Positions 17,907-27,906 of a stretch of 64,000 bases of DNA are shown in pieces (the stretch's first letter is position 1; every line of letters begins with the position of its first letter). Both the position numbers and the translations under genes were made by a program. Source of the DNA: an uncultured Methylococcaceae bacterium (GTDB taxonomy: Bacteria; Pseudomonadota; Gammaproteobacteria; Methylococcales; Methylomonadaceae); NCBI GenBank assembly GCA_903866825.1, contig CAIPPE010000180.1, forward strand, positions 1 through 64,000, in the 5' to 3' direction. The notes beneath the pieces are model-generated. The model was not told the DNA's origin. It ran no database searches and saw only the letters and a list, made by a program, of their open reading frames with translations.

Positions 17907-17984
17907 GGATAATTTTGCAGGTGTTCATAATGTAAATAACCGTGCATTCTAACATTTATTCTCTTCAATAACCGACCCTAGTTT

Positions 17985-19505
17985 TTAGTTTTCAGATCCG
18001 TTTTTAGCCAGATATGAAAATAGACTATTGGGTAGTAACAGAATTAAAAATAATATCATTAAGAAGATTAAGACAGGTTTTTCTCCTAAGCGGGCATAAG
18101 GCGTTAAACCTTGCATGGGGGTTATTCTATCTGTGAGTGCAGTCGCTTCGAATAAAGGGATTTGACTGAGTATTTTGCCCTTGGGGTCTACTATCGCAGT
18201 GGCACCGGTATTGGTAGCTCGTAACAAATAACGTCCTGTTTCTAATGCTCGCATTCTGGCAATTTGTAAATGTTGATACGGTTCAATGGACCGACCAAAC
18301 CAACCATCATTTGTAACATTAATCAGGAAGGCTGCTGAGGATAATTGGTTAAGTACTAACTCGTCAAAGGCATCTTCGTAACAAATCGTCGTGATAACGG
18401 GATAGCCAGCAGCTTTTAAAAGGGGTTGATCAATCGAGCCTTCGGTAAACAGGCCTAACCTCATGCCGAGATTATTTAAGATTAAACCAGAGATGGGTTG
18501 CCAAGGCAAGTACTCACCAAAGGGAAGTAAATGGGTTTTTTTATAGCTGCCTGTCTCTTTCCCTAAGGTCATAACCGCATTGTATTTTTCATTCAGCTCA
18601 GTATTTTTTATCGGCAGACTGACGATGATACTGGTGTTATGCTCTTCAGCGGCTTTGTTTAAGGGACGTAAGAACCAATCATTAACGTCTGATAGATAAG
18701 CGGGTATGGACGTTTCAGGCCATACAATAATAGCTGAATCCCAATGTGCCTCAGTCATGCTTTGATACCACCGTAAGGTATTAAGCATATTTTCAGGTCG
18801 CCATTTTTGATCTTGGGACAGATTACCTTGTAGTAAAGAGACCTTGATGGGTTCACCGATTGTTTGAGTCCATGAGATAGATTGCAAATAACTTCCTACT
18901 CCCCAGATGCTTAATAAGGCAAACATCAGAAAGTATCTAAAACGGGATTTTTGAACAATAGCCAGTAATCCTGATGCGGTCAAGGCAACTAAAAGCCCGG
19001 TACCGTAACCACCAACAAGTGGAATATAACCAGCCAAGGGGGTATCTAATTGAGAATAGGCACTTTGCAGCCAAGGAAAGCCATTAAGGATGAGTTTTCC
19101 CCGTAAGTATTCAACGAGTATCCACACGACGGGCATTTCAAGATATGAACGGTTATTAATGTTAAGTGGTTGTATTTTCACTGAGAGATAACTAGCAAGT
19201 GCTGGGAATAAAGCCCAGAAACCGACAAATAATAAAGTAAGTGAAGCAGCAATCAGTGGACTGCTGCCACCAAAATCATGAATACTGATATAGACCCAGG
19301 AAACTCCCAAGCCAAAAGATCCCAGGCCAAATAAATAACCTCTGAGCAAAGCCTGTTTAGGATTTGCATTTTGCCAGGCAGCAAACAGTAAACTCAGTGC
19401 TAAGGGGGCTAAGTAAGGGAAATTAAAAGGCGCGAAGGCGAGGGTGAATAAAATACCCGAAAATACTGAAAGCAACCCCAAAAATATATTTATGTTCCGT
19501 TGCAT
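17985..19505 (-). CDS. lnt: Apolipoprotein N-acyltransferase
   Basis: A 506-aa inner-membrane enzyme that adds the third acyl chain to lipoproteins. About six hydrophobic segments in the first 200 residues are followed by a periplasmic nitrilase-fold domain with the Glu-Lys-Cys triad in VVWPETSIPAY, KKTHLLPFGEYLP and TTICYEDAFDE, and a last membrane helix (KPVLIFLMILFLILLLP). Length and motifs are normal. It is usually paired with a corC-like gene; here it follows its own promoter after a 175-bp gap. Confidence 0.95.
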   Translation of the reverse strand: MQRNINIFLGLLSVFSGILFTLAFAPFNFPYLAPLALSLLFAAWQNANPKQALLRGYLFGLGSFGLGVSWVYISIHDFGGSSPLIAASLTLLFVGFWALFPALASYLSVKIQPLNINNRSYLEMPVVWILVEYLRGKLILNGFPWLQSAYSQLDTPLAGYIPLVGGYGTGLLVALTASGLLAIVQKSRFRYFLMFALLSIWGVGSYLQSISWTQTIGEPIKVSLLQGNLSQDQKWRPENMLNTLRWYQSMTEAHWDSAIIVWPETSIPAYLSDVNDWFLRPLNKAAEEHNTSIIVSLPIKNTELNEKYNAVMTLGKETGSYKKTHLLPFGEYLPWQPISGLILNNLGMRLGLFTEGSIDQPLLKAAGYPVITTICYEDAFDELVLNQLSSAAFLINVTNDGWFGRSIEPYQHLQIARMRALETGRYLLRATNTGATAIVDPKGKILSQIPLFEATALTDRITPMQGLTPYARLGEKPVLIFLMILFLILLLPNSLFSYLAKNGSEN

Positions 19506-19633
19506 AAATTACAGTGACCGGTTAGAAGAAGTTTTTAACATTATCTTTATGATTTCTTAACAAAAACTGATATTTTAAAGCAACTGACTAAACATTAACC
19601 CAAAACCCGTTGAACATAAAGCACCAAAAGCGT

Positions 19634-19650
19634 CTGGCTCTTAGAGCCAG
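19634..19650 (+). promoter_or_regulatory. Hairpin in the leader of the symporter gene
   Basis: CTGGCTC-TTA-GAGCCAG is a perfect 7-bp stem 30 bp upstream of the symporter start. No U-run follows, so it is not a standard terminator; a role in mRNA stability or regulation is possible. Confidence 0.3.
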
Positions 19651-19680
19651 GTAATACTATCACTTTAAAGAGACACTTTT

Positions 19681-20946
19681 ATGATGGCTCAAACTCAAAC
19701 TGCACCACCCAATCGTCAAACGCTTTATGTTGCAATTGCTTTGGTATCAGGAATCATTGTGGGGGAGCTTCTTAATGTAACGTTGGGTAGTACTGATACG
19801 GTGCAGACACAGTCGTTATTCAAGCAAATTATCGAAATCTTTTCTGTTTTAACGGATATTTTTTTAAGACTGATAAAAATGATTATCGCCCCGCTGGTGT
19901 TTTCAACATTGGTAGTGGGTATGGCTAAGATGGGTGATATTCAGACTGTAGGGCGCATTGGCATAAAAGCGCTTACCTGGTTTTTCTCTGCATCTGTGGT
20001 CAGTTTATTATTAGGATTGCTGTTGGTGAATCTGTTTGAGCCGGGCCAATCTTTACACATTGCCTTGCCAGCCATAGGAACGGAAACAGGGCTTCCGCAG
20101 GTTAAGCCAACCTTAGGCAATTTTATCGCTCATATCTTTCCAAAAAGCATCACTGAAGCAATGGCGACCAATGAAATTTTACAAATTGTAGTGTTTTCCA
20201 TGTTCTTTGGTATAGCGTGCGCTGCCATAGGTGATGTAGCCAAGCCAACGGTTAAACTGCTGGATTCATTAGCGCACATTATGCTAAAAATCACCAGCTA
20301 TGTGATGCATTATGCACCGGTTGCAGTATTTTCGGCGATAGCTTCGGTAGTTGCGCAGCAGGGTATTGGTGTTTTGTTGTCCTACAGTAAATTTATTGGG
20401 GAGTTTTATTTAGGGCTTTTGTTATTATGTCTTTTACTGGGTTGCGTTAGCTTTTTATTTTTAGGGCGCAGGACTGTCTCTTTGCTAGGATATATCCGTG
20501 AGCCTATGCTATTGGCTTTCGGAACTGCTAGTAGTGAGAGTGCTTACCCTAAGTTACTACAGCAACTTGAGCGTTTTGGTTGTGATGAAAAGGTATGCGG
20601 GCTGGTCTTGCCTTTGGGGTATTCATTTAACCTGGATGGCAGCATGATGTATATGACCTTTGCCGTCTTATTTATCGCTCAAGCCTACGGTATCGACATG
20701 CCTGTAGCCGATCAACTGATTATGTTATTTGTCCTGTTATTTACCAGTAAAGGTGTTGCAGGTGTGCCAAGAGCCTCATTAATTGTAATTGCAGCAACCC
20801 TGTCCATGTTCAAAATCCCGGAGGCGGGATTATTGCTGTTATTGGGTATTGACCAAATTCTGGATATGGGCCGGAGTGCGACCAATGTATTTGGTAACAG
20901 TATGGCATCAGCATTGGTCAGTAAGTGGGAAAAAGCCTTACGATAG
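19681..20946 (+). CDS. Dicarboxylate/amino acid:cation symporter
   Basis: A 421-aa polytopic transporter of the DAACS family (GltP/DctA/SdcS). The HP1-type segment and TM7 are visible in LAFGTASSESAYPKLL and GYSFNLDGSMMYMTFAVLFIAQ, and the substrate site in DQILDMGRSATNVFGNSMAS. Transport of C4-dicarboxylates or acidic amino acids with Na+ or H+ is established for the family; the exact substrate is not readable. A good ribosome binding site (AAAGAGAC) lies before the second of two possible ATG codons. Confidence 0.9.
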   Translation: MMAQTQTAPPNRQTLYVAIALVSGIIVGELLNVTLGSTDTVQTQSLFKQIIEIFSVLTDIFLRLIKMIIAPLVFSTLVVGMAKMGDIQTVGRIGIKALTWFFSASVVSLLLGLLLVNLFEPGQSLHIALPAIGTETGLPQVKPTLGNFIAHIFPKSITEAMATNEILQIVVFSMFFGIACAAIGDVAKPTVKLLDSLAHIMLKITSYVMHYAPVAVFSAIASVVAQQGIGVLLSYSKFIGEFYLGLLLLCLLLGCVSFLFLGRRTVSLLGYIREPMLLAFGTASSESAYPKLLQQLERFGCDEKVCGLVLPLGYSFNLDGSMMYMTFAVLFIAQAYGIDMPVADQLIMLFVLLFTSKGVAGVPRASLIVIAATLSMFKIPEAGLLLLLGIDQILDMGRSATNVFGNSMASALVSKWEKALR

Positions 20947-21066
20947 GGAATCGAACGATACCTTGATAAATTTAATGTTACTGTTATAGTAATTCCTTTT
21001 ACCGACTTAATGGCATGGGAAAAATATTAAAAAACATCAAGCTATCGATGAACGAAGGAATTTGCA

Positions 21067-23793
21067 ATGGTAATCCTTAAAAAACCGCTAAGGATCACAC
21101 TGTCGGTTCTTCTACCGTTTTTGGCGTGCGAACTCCAGATTTTGCTCTGGGATGTAGTTCGGCCCTATGCATGGTTCTTTTTCTATCCTGCTGTATTTTT
21201 CAGTGCCTGGTTGAGTGGTTTACGCGGAGGCCTGATGGCGACGCTGATTTCAATCTTATTGGTAGATTGGTTTTTTCTGGAACCTATTCACTCTTTTGCA
21301 CTGTCAGATAATAGCAAAGGTCTTTCGATAGTCTTGTTTGGTATTATGGGGGTGGTATTTTCTTTATTGGTGAGTAAACACAGAAACTTCTCAATGATTG
21401 AGGATATCACAGAACGTTTCCGCAGAGAAAAGCAAGAGCTGGAAGTCAGTGAGCAACGCTTCAATCTGGCGACTAATGCCGCAAAGCTGGGTGTTTGGGA
21501 TTGGAACCTTACTTCCAACATTATTATCTGGTCGGACTTTATGTACAGGCTTTTCGGCTTGCCTATCGGTACGCCGATGAATTATGAGACCTTTTTGGCT
21601 ACGTTACATCCTGATGATCGGAAGCCTGTTGAGCTAGCGCTTCGTAAAGCGATGGATGAAAGAAATGATTACGTCAAGGAATACCGGGTTATTTGGCCTG
21701 ATGGCTCAGAACATTGGATAGTCGGTATAGGCCGAGTTTTTTGGGGGACGGATGGAAAACCCAAAAACATGGAAGGGGTTGTTTATGATGTGACTGAGCA
21801 TAAGCAAATGGAGTTAAAATTACAGGAAAGCGAACAGCGTCACCGACTTGCGCTGGAAATTATGGATATCGGCGAGTGGCAGCTTAATCAGATTGAGCTT
21901 GTCTCGTTTCAATCAGTGATTAATGCAAGCATTTTTGGTTATAACGGGCAGTTGCCAGACTGGGGGCATGAGATTTTCCTGAAACATGTAATTCCCGAAG
22001 ATCGTGAATATGTAGATAGTATTTTTCTTAACCCGAGTACAGATCATGCTGTCAGGAAAGCTGAGTTCCGCATCAGGCGTAAGGATGGAGAAATACGCTG
22101 GGTTCAGGGTGCTGCGTTACCTTATATCAATGCCAGCGGGCAGAAGATGCTTGTCGGTATCACCATCGATATCAACGAACGGAAGGAAAACGAGCTTCGA
22201 CTCATTGAAAGTGAGGGGCGTTTCCGTGAGTTGTTTGAACACTTACCGATTGCTTATCAATCTCTGGACATAGACGGGCGTTGGTTAGATGCTAACCAGA
22301 AACTGGCAGATCTTTTAGGGTTTAAGGAACCAGAAGCAATGTTGGGATTGGATTTTGCCGACTATTGGGATGATTCGAACTACACTAAATTCAACGATCA
22401 CTATGGTGACTTTAAGCGAACTCATAACATTGATAAGGATTTAGTCTTACGGCGTAGGGATGGGTTGTTAATTGCAGTGCAGGTTTCTGGTTGTATACAG
22501 CGTGATGCGCAAGGATGTTTTGTTCGGAGTCATTGTATTCTGTTTGATGTGACAGAACGTCGCTTATTGGAAAAGGAAATACGTGCCCTGAATGCCGGGT
22601 TGGAACAGAAAGTTGAAGAACGAACCGAGCAGTTAGTCGCTGCCAATGCAGCTAAGAGCGAGTTCCTTGCCAATATGAGTCATGAAATCCGTACGCCAAT
22701 GAATGCAGTATTAGGGTTGACCCAACTTTTAGAGAAAGAAACACTGTCAGCTGATCAATTGAATATTGTGCGTCGAATTAGTTCGGCAGGTCGTTCCTTG
22801 CTCAATATTATCAATGACATTCTGGATTACTCTAAGATAGAGGCAGGCCAATTAGCCATTGTAAGGCAGCCATTTACGCTAAGGGAATTACTTAGCCACA
22901 TTGAGTCTTTGATAGGTAGTATTGCCCACGAAAAAGGTTTAACACTGAGGATATATGAGCCTTCACCTGTTAGTGGGCGATTAATAGGTGATGACAGTCG
23001 ATTAGAACAAGTGTTTATTAACCTGATCGGAAATGCCATTAAATTTACTCAACAGGGTGAAATTCTGATTCGGGTTTTACCGCTTTCAGTAACGGAATTA
23101 TACACTCGTTTAAGATTTGAAATTAAGGACCCAGGTATTGGTATCGCCGAAGAGGTGATGTCTACGTTGTTTACACCTTTTACTCAAGCCGATGGCAGTA
23201 TTACTCGACGCTTTGGTGGTACAGGATTGGGGTTATCTATTAGTAAACGGCTAGTGGAACTGATGGGGGGGGAGATTGGTGTGGATAGCAAAGTAGGCGT
23301 GGGAAGTACCTTCTGGTTCGAATTACCGTTTGATCGTATTGAAAGTGACGTGAATACTTCAGATGGGAGCAATACCAAAGATAAAGTCATTGGACCCCGA
23401 CTGACCGGTATTAGAGTTTTGGTGGCCGATGATAATCAACTGAATCTGTTTGTTGCTGATCGAATTTTACAGAGAGAAGGTGCAATCACTACGCTAGTCA
23501 AAGATGGTCAACAGGCAGTTGATTGTCTGACGGCTAATCCACATGGCTTTGATGCTGTGTTGATGGATGTGCATATGCCAATCCTGGATGGACTTACTGC
23601 CACACGCCTTATTCGTAAAGAACTCATGTTGGACAAGCTACCCATTATTGCGCTGACAGCTGGCGTTTTCCCTGATGAACAACAGAATGCACTGGATGCA
23701 GGGATTAACGGTTTTTTGAGTAAGCCGATGAATGTGGATAAGTTGACTACAATGATCCGAGATCATCACGACTTATTATTTGCTGGTGGCTGA
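21067..23793 (+). CDS. Membrane hybrid sensor histidine kinase (DUF4118, PAS x3, HisKA, HATPase, REC)
   Basis: A 908-aa protein. The N-terminus (about 10-105) is a KdpD-type DUF4118 four-helix membrane domain (YAWFFFYPAVFFSAWLSGLRGG). Three PAS/PAC repeats follow (about 120-245, 255-375, 380-500), then a short coiled coil and HisKA with the phospho-acceptor His in FLANMSHEIRTPMNAVLG. The HATPase has NLIGNAIKF and GTGLGLSI. The C-terminal receiver has its phospho-Asp in DAVLMDVHMPILDG and ends normally. No dedicated response regulator follows; instead a broken GGDEF gene abuts the stop codon. The signal is unknown. Confidence 0.92.
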   Translation: MVILKKPLRITLSVLLPFLACELQILLWDVVRPYAWFFFYPAVFFSAWLSGLRGGLMATLISILLVDWFFLEPIHSFALSDNSKGLSIVLFGIMGVVFSLLVSKHRNFSMIEDITERFRREKQELEVSEQRFNLATNAAKLGVWDWNLTSNIIIWSDFMYRLFGLPIGTPMNYETFLATLHPDDRKPVELALRKAMDERNDYVKEYRVIWPDGSEHWIVGIGRVFWGTDGKPKNMEGVVYDVTEHKQMELKLQESEQRHRLALEIMDIGEWQLNQIELVSFQSVINASIFGYNGQLPDWGHEIFLKHVIPEDREYVDSIFLNPSTDHAVRKAEFRIRRKDGEIRWVQGAALPYINASGQKMLVGITIDINERKENELRLIESEGRFRELFEHLPIAYQSLDIDGRWLDANQKLADLLGFKEPEAMLGLDFADYWDDSNYTKFNDHYGDFKRTHNIDKDLVLRRRDGLLIAVQVSGCIQRDAQGCFVRSHCILFDVTERRLLEKEIRALNAGLEQKVEERTEQLVAANAAKSEFLANMSHEIRTPMNAVLGLTQLLEKETLSADQLNIVRRISSAGRSLLNIINDILDYSKIEAGQLAIVRQPFTLRELLSHIESLIGSIAHEKGLTLRIYEPSPVSGRLIGDDSRLEQVFINLIGNAIKFTQQGEILIRVLPLSVTELYTRLRFEIKDPGIGIAEEVMSTLFTPFTQADGSITRRFGGTGLGLSISKRLVELMGGEIGVDSKVGVGSTFWFELPFDRIESDVNTSDGSNTKDKVIGPRLTGIRVLVADDNQLNLFVADRILQREGAITTLVKDGQQAVDCLTANPHGFDAVLMDVHMPILDGLTATRLIRKELMLDKLPIIALTAGVFPDEQQNALDAGINGFLSKPMNVDKLTTMIRDHHDLLFAGG

Positions 23794-24356
23794 TCGATTA
23801 AAACAAACATTAGCTCAAGCAGAACGAGCTAATGGTATGTTATCTCGACCTCGATGGATTTAAACCGGTTGTTAATGATAAATACGGACATGCCGCTGGC
23901 GATAAATTGTTGATAGAAATTGCCCATAGAATGCAAAAGTTAGTGCGGGCAAATGATACGGTGGGTCGTTTAGGCGGTGATGAGTTTGTACTGCTTTTAA
24001 CAAATCTTGAAACAACTGACGAATATCGCCTCGTATTGAATCGATTGATAGAGGTAATAAATGCTCCCTTTGCTATTGATATTTCAACAATGGTCTCCGT
24101 GGGTGTCAGTATTGGAGTTATGTTGTTTCCCAATGTTAGTGATGACCCAGATATTTTATTACGTCACGCCGATCAAGCCATGTATCAGGCAAAAAACTTG
24201 GGACTAAACCGCATTTGCGAATACCTTGGTAAAAGCATCGGGTTTGCTGTTAGCAAGAAATGGGATGCTCTCAGGGGAATAAGATTTGGAATTAAGGTAA
24301 TGCTGTTTAGAGTTAACGAATCTATGTTTAGAGTGGGAAGGATACGATTGTTGTAA
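23792..24356 (+). pseudogene. Broken diguanylate cyclase (GGDEF) gene
   Basis: The ORF from 23832 encodes most of a GGDEF domain (CYLDLDGFKPVVNDKYGHAAGD ... RLGGDEFVLLL ... HADQAMYQAK). Directly upstream, in another frame, the DNA reads ADRLKQTLAQAERANGML, which is the normal start of this domain after TGLPNRxLL. So a small deletion has shifted the frame between NGML and VCYLD, and the first signature (LTGLPNR) is lost. An extra Val (KPVVND) and an unrelated 30-residue tail are further signs of decay. Any EAL domain downstream is gone. The active-site residues GGDEF remain, but a working start is doubtful. Confidence 0.7.
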
Positions 24357-24379
24357 AGTAGACCTTTTTTGGAGCATTC

Positions 24380-25120
24380 TTAAACCTTAACTGCAATCAT
24401 GCAAGCAAAGTTAAACCACTGAAAGTAAGTGCCAATCCTGCCAAAGCCGGCTCTTTCTAATAACTCGTAGTTTTCATCGAGGCGATAAGGGATTAAAACA
24501 TTCTCTAGTGCTTCACGTTTTCTCTGATTTTCAATATCCGTGTAATGACTTTGAGACACTTTAAACTGTAGATAATGATCGATGTACAAGCGATTTAAGA
24601 CCGGATCATTGACCAGAATCTTTTCAGACAATAAGACGATACCACCGGGTTTAAGCGCTTGATAAAGAGCCTTAAGCAATTGTTCTCTGCCAATGGGTCT
24701 GACAAATTGTAACGTCCAGTTAAGAATGACAATATCGCAGGCAGGTAAAGGCGGAAGGGCACTCAGGTCAGCAGTAATGAGAGTGACCTTACCTGTATTA
24801 ATCTGTGAAGATAATTTCTCTCTGGCTTTATCCAGCATCGATTCTGAATTGTCATACCCTATAAATTGGGTGCTGGCGGGGCATTTTGGATGCTGGGTTA
24901 AATACGCTAAGGAAGTGCCTGTTGAACAGCCTAAGTCACAAACAATCCCGTTTTCTTCAGGTAAAAAATCCATAATGAGATCCGACTGAATACGCTGAAT
25001 CTCATTATAAAAAGGGACACTCCTTGATACCATGTTATCAAAAACTTTAGCCACCTTTTCATCAAAAGCAAAGTCTTCTATACGAGCGACTTGCTGAAAT
25101 ACTCTATCTTGTTCGGTCAT
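24380..25120 (-). CDS. cmoA: Carboxy-S-adenosyl-L-methionine synthase
   Basis: A 246-aa class I methyltransferase-fold enzyme. It begins with the CmoA-typical DRVFQ...FAFDEKVAKVFDNMVSRSVPFYNEIQ and has the SAM motif CDLGCSTGTSLAYL. CmoA makes carboxy-SAM from SAM and prephenate for cmo5U34 tRNA wobble modification by CmoB. cmoB is not in this window. The gene lies 27 bp from purK in the same direction and could be on its transcript. Confidence 0.93.
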   Translation of the reverse strand: MTEQDRVFQQVARIEDFAFDEKVAKVFDNMVSRSVPFYNEIQRIQSDLIMDFLPEENGIVCDLGCSTGTSLAYLTQHPKCPASTQFIGYDNSESMLDKAREKLSSQINTGKVTLITADLSALPPLPACDIVILNWTLQFVRPIGREQLLKALYQALKPGGIVLLSEKILVNDPVLNRLYIDHYLQFKVSQSHYTDIENQRKREALENVLIPYRLDENYELLERAGFGRIGTYFQWFNFACMIAVKV

Positions 25121-25147
25121 AGCGTGTGCAAATTGATGGGGTAAAAA

Positions 25148-26242
25148 CTAAGAATCATCAACCTGATCAGCCAGTGCTGCTAATTGTTTAACAAGAGAAT
25201 CCAGTTGCTCTGTGGTTTCTGCTCTTACCGTGGCATGCGCTACTTTACGACCTTTGCGGGGGGCTTTATCGTAAAGATGGACATGCACATTAGGGATAGC
25301 TAGGATTTCTTCAGTCGTTGGAACATTACCAATAAAATTAACCATGGCTGCTTTACCCACCGCAGATGTTGAGCCCAAAGGTAAATCCAGGATAGCCCGT
25401 AAATGATTTTCAAACTGGCTGGTTTCTGCACCTTCAATAGTCCAGTGTCCCGAATTATGAACCCGAGGCGCAAACTCATTAGCAACAAGCTTGCCTTCAA
25501 CATCAAATAATTCAAGTGCTAAGGTGCCCACGTAGTTCAACTCATTCATTAAACGTGAAACATACACTTCAGCTTGTTGTTGCAGGGGATCATCTTCCCG
25601 GCAAGTAGCAATGCGAAGAATGCCACCACGATGGACGTTTTCTGAAAGAGGATAAAAAACAATGGCGCCAGTAACACTCCGAGCGGCCACGATAGAGACT
25701 TCACGATTAAACGGCACAAAACCTTCTAAAACACCCGGTGCTCCAGCTAATTGTTCCCACGCGGGTGCTAAGTCTTCAATGGATCTAACGAGTGATTGGC
25801 CTTTACCGTCATAGCCCATGGTGCAGCTTTTTAATATTGCAGGAAAACCAATGTGTGAGATGGCTAGTTCCAGACCTTCTAAGCTGTCTACGGGTGCGTA
25901 AGGCGCGGTAGGAATGCCCAATTCTTTAAAATAAGCTTTTTCGACCAAGCGATCCTGAGCAACGGCTAACGCTTCGGGTGCAGGATGAACCTGGGTATGT
26001 GATGCTAAAAATTCAGCGACATCCGCCGGTACGTTTTCAAATTCGTAGGTGACAACATCTGCTCGCGCGGCAAGTTCGGCGAGTAAACGTGGATCATTAT
26101 AATCACCCAGTAAGTGTTCACCTAAAGGGTTAGCGCAAGCATCCGCAGAGGGGTCAAGAAATACAAAATTTACGCCTAAAGGGTAGCCGGCCAAGGCAAT
26201 CATTCTGGCCAGTTGTCCGGCGCCAAGTATGCCGACTTTCAT
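25148..26242 (-). CDS. purK: N5-carboxyaminoimidazole ribonucleotide synthase
   Basis: A 364-aa ATP-grasp enzyme of purine synthesis that carboxylates AIR with bicarbonate and ATP. It starts with [18 protein letters not shown]; the ATP-grasp core is visible at [17 protein letters not shown] and the catalytic loop at [14 protein letters not shown]. It overlaps purE by 4 bp (ATGA), the usual purEK operon, and product flows directly to PurE. Confidence 0.96.
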   Translation of the reverse strand: MKVGILGAGQLARMIALAGYPLGVNFVFLDPSADACANPLGEHLLGDYNDPRLLAELAARADVVTYEFENVPADVAEFLASHTQVHPAPEALAVAQDRLVEKAYFKELGIPTAPYAPVDSLEGLELAISHIGFPAILKSCTMGYDGKGQSLVRSIEDLAPAWEQLAGAPGVLEGFVPFNREVSIVAARSVTGAIVFYPLSENVHRGGILRIATCREDDPLQQQAEVYVSRLMNELNYVGTLALELFDVEGKLVANEFAPRVHNSGHWTIEGAETSQFENHLRAILDLPLGSTSAVGKAAMVNFIGNVPTTEEILAIPNVHVHLYDKAPRKGRKVAHATVRAETTEQLDSLVKQLAALADQVDDS

Positions 26243-26736
26243 AATACTTCCTCACGAGGGTCTGGGTGTGCAAGCACTGCTTCGGTTTGATCGTTTCTAA
26301 AAGTATTGAGTGCGCTACGGTATTGCGTGTGTTTATTACTGATAATCGCGGCGGCTAATAAAGCCGCATTAATAGCGCCTGCTTTGCCTATGGCCAGCGT
26401 ACCAACGGGTATTCCAGCGGGCATTTGTACGATCGATAAGAGTGAGTCCATGCCATTAAGGGCTTTGGATTGCACCGGTACGCCTAATACAGGGAGTGCT
26501 GTCTTGGCTGCAGTCATGCCCGGAAGATGCGCAGCACCACCCGCTCCTGCAATGATCACTTCTAAGCCTTTTGATTCAGCGGTTTCCGCGTACTGGAAAA
26601 GTTTATCTGGCGTTCTGTGCGCTGATACGACTTCAACTTGATGAGGGATACCCAGGCGCTCAAGTGTTTCAACTGCAAAACGCATGGTTTCCCAGTCAGA
26701 GGTTGAACCCATAATGATGCCAACCAGTGCGGTCAT
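26239..26736 (-). CDS. purE: N5-CAIR mutase
   Basis: A 165-aa class I PurE that moves the carboxyl group of N5-CAIR to C4. The signature [13 protein letters not shown] and the active-site segments SAHRTPDKL and [12 protein letters not shown] are intact. A strong ribosome binding site (AAGGAG) precedes the start. It is the promoter-proximal gene of purEK, transcribed away from the lipoprotein gene at 26917. Confidence 0.96.
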   Translation of the reverse strand: MTALVGIIMGSTSDWETMRFAVETLERLGIPHQVEVVSAHRTPDKLFQYAETAESKGLEVIIAGAGGAAHLPGMTAAKTALPVLGVPVQSKALNGMDSLLSIVQMPAGIPVGTLAIGKAGAINAALLAAAIISNKHTQYRSALNTFRNDQTEAVLAHPDPREEVL

Positions 26737-26916
26737 GTATTACTCCTTAAAAGATACTATCAGTACAATCTGGACTATTTAAAAGCTGCGTAGTATCGCA
26801 TAAATGACGAGAGGATGTTTTCAATTATGACGTTTTCAAATGGAAGATAACTAGAACTAGTCCTTATTAAATGATAAAGTTACCGCAATTTTACCAGTAA
26901 CAATTTAACCTTTGCG

Positions 26917-27426
26917 ATGCAGCTTATGAAAATACACAGCTTAACAAAAAACTTATTTCTTGCCGCTTTGACCAGTTCAATTTTTGCACTCTCTGTTACT
27001 GGTTGTTCTGATACCGATAAAGAACAGAAAAAGGCTTCTGCTACTCCAGCTAAAACTGTTTTTAATCCCTTTGATCATTCTCAGGATGCGCCTGTCACTG
27101 TGGCTGAAAAGCATAAGTTTCATGATGCGTTTGCTGCACAATGCGTCACCAGAGAACTTAAAAATTCGGTTAACGTAGAAGAAGATAAGGTGCGTTTTAC
27201 TAAATCATGTGAATGCGTTACTACATTTATGCTTAAAGATTTAACGGATGAAGAGGTTGAGAAATATTTGGATGAACATGAAAATCCACGTTCCTTACAA
27301 ATCAAGTTTAATAGTGCGGCTTATCATTGCGCACAGCAGCAACCTATAGATAAAGGCTTTAAGACCTATCAAGCGCCCCAAGCTCCTGAAGCCAAGAAAG
27401 AAGGCTTCTTTAGCAAAATATTTTAA
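26917..27426 (+). CDS. Lipoprotein of unknown function
   Basis: A 169-aa protein with a lipoprotein signal peptide ending in a lipobox (LSVTGC). After a Lys-rich linker comes a helical domain with four cysteines (QCVTREL, KSCECV, YHCAQQ) that may pair as disulphides; the AFAAQCVTRE...SCECVTTFML pattern is seen in small periplasmic proteins of this group. No function can be assigned. A second Met three codons downstream may be the true start. A strong terminator closes the gene. Confidence 0.65.
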   Translation: MQLMKIHSLTKNLFLAALTSSIFALSVTGCSDTDKEQKKASATPAKTVFNPFDHSQDAPVTVAEKHKFHDAFAAQCVTRELKNSVNVEEDKVRFTKSCECVTTFMLKDLTDEEVEKYLDEHENPRSLQIKFNSAAYHCAQQQPIDKGFKTYQAPQAPEAKKEGFFSKIF

Positions 27427-27447
27427 CGCTTGATTTGAAGCTGGTCA

Positions 27448-27488
27448 GTGTCGGGTTGGAGCATTAACCCGACACGGCAAGTTTTTTC
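27448..27488 (+). terminator. Rho-independent terminator
   Basis: GTGTCGGGTT-N8-AACCCGACAC is a perfect 10-bp stem, followed by GGCAAGTTTTTT. It lies just after the lipoprotein gene and also ends near the converging bufC fragment. Confidence 0.85.
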
Positions 27489-27498
27489 CAGTTGACCT

Positions 27499-27897
27499 TT
27501 ACCTGAGATAAACAATATTTTTTTCAGCTAAGTCCGTAATAATTTGTAGGCCCCCTGCAATCACTGTGTCCGGTTTAGGGTGATTCATTTCCTTTGCTAC
27601 TTGTTTTAAACAAGTCTCAAGATCCGCGTGCTCCTGTTCCTGAATGATTTCAAGTAATCGATAGGTCATTGCTGTTATCTCAATAAAATTGACGTCATCT
27701 TCTGTATTTCTATAGACAATTAGAAAAGTGGCTTGTGTGGGTGCTTTTGTAGGTAAAAACTCCGGTGCAATTTTATGGACTGGATATTGATAAGCCAATG
27801 GCCAGGCTAAAGGCGATATGCTGAGTGTTTGCTTAAGCAGGTTATCGAGCTTGGGTGTCACTGGACTGATTTGATCTCTTGAGATAGATAGCGCCAT
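27499..27897 (-). CDS. C-terminal fragment of BufC-like DUF2063 protein
   Basis: This 132-aa ORF is the second half of a DUF2063-type protein. It lies in the same frame as the upstream ORF: codons run HY-TAA-WVE-MALSIS, so only one stop codon (TAA, where GAA is the likely ancestor) separates them. Its own ATG is the internal Met of WVEMALS and has no ribosome binding site. Translation would need re-initiation or readthrough. The fragment holds the DUF2063 C-terminal RRM-like/winged part (FLIVYRNTEDDVNFIEITAMTYRLLEIIQ). Confidence 0.7.
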   Translation of the reverse strand: MALSISRDQISPVTPKLDNLLKQTLSISPLAWPLAYQYPVHKIAPEFLPTKAPTQATFLIVYRNTEDDVNFIEITAMTYRLLEIIQEQEHADLETCLKQVAKEMNHPKPDTVIAGGLQIITDLAEKNIVYLR

Positions 27898-27906
27898 TTC
27901 TACCCA

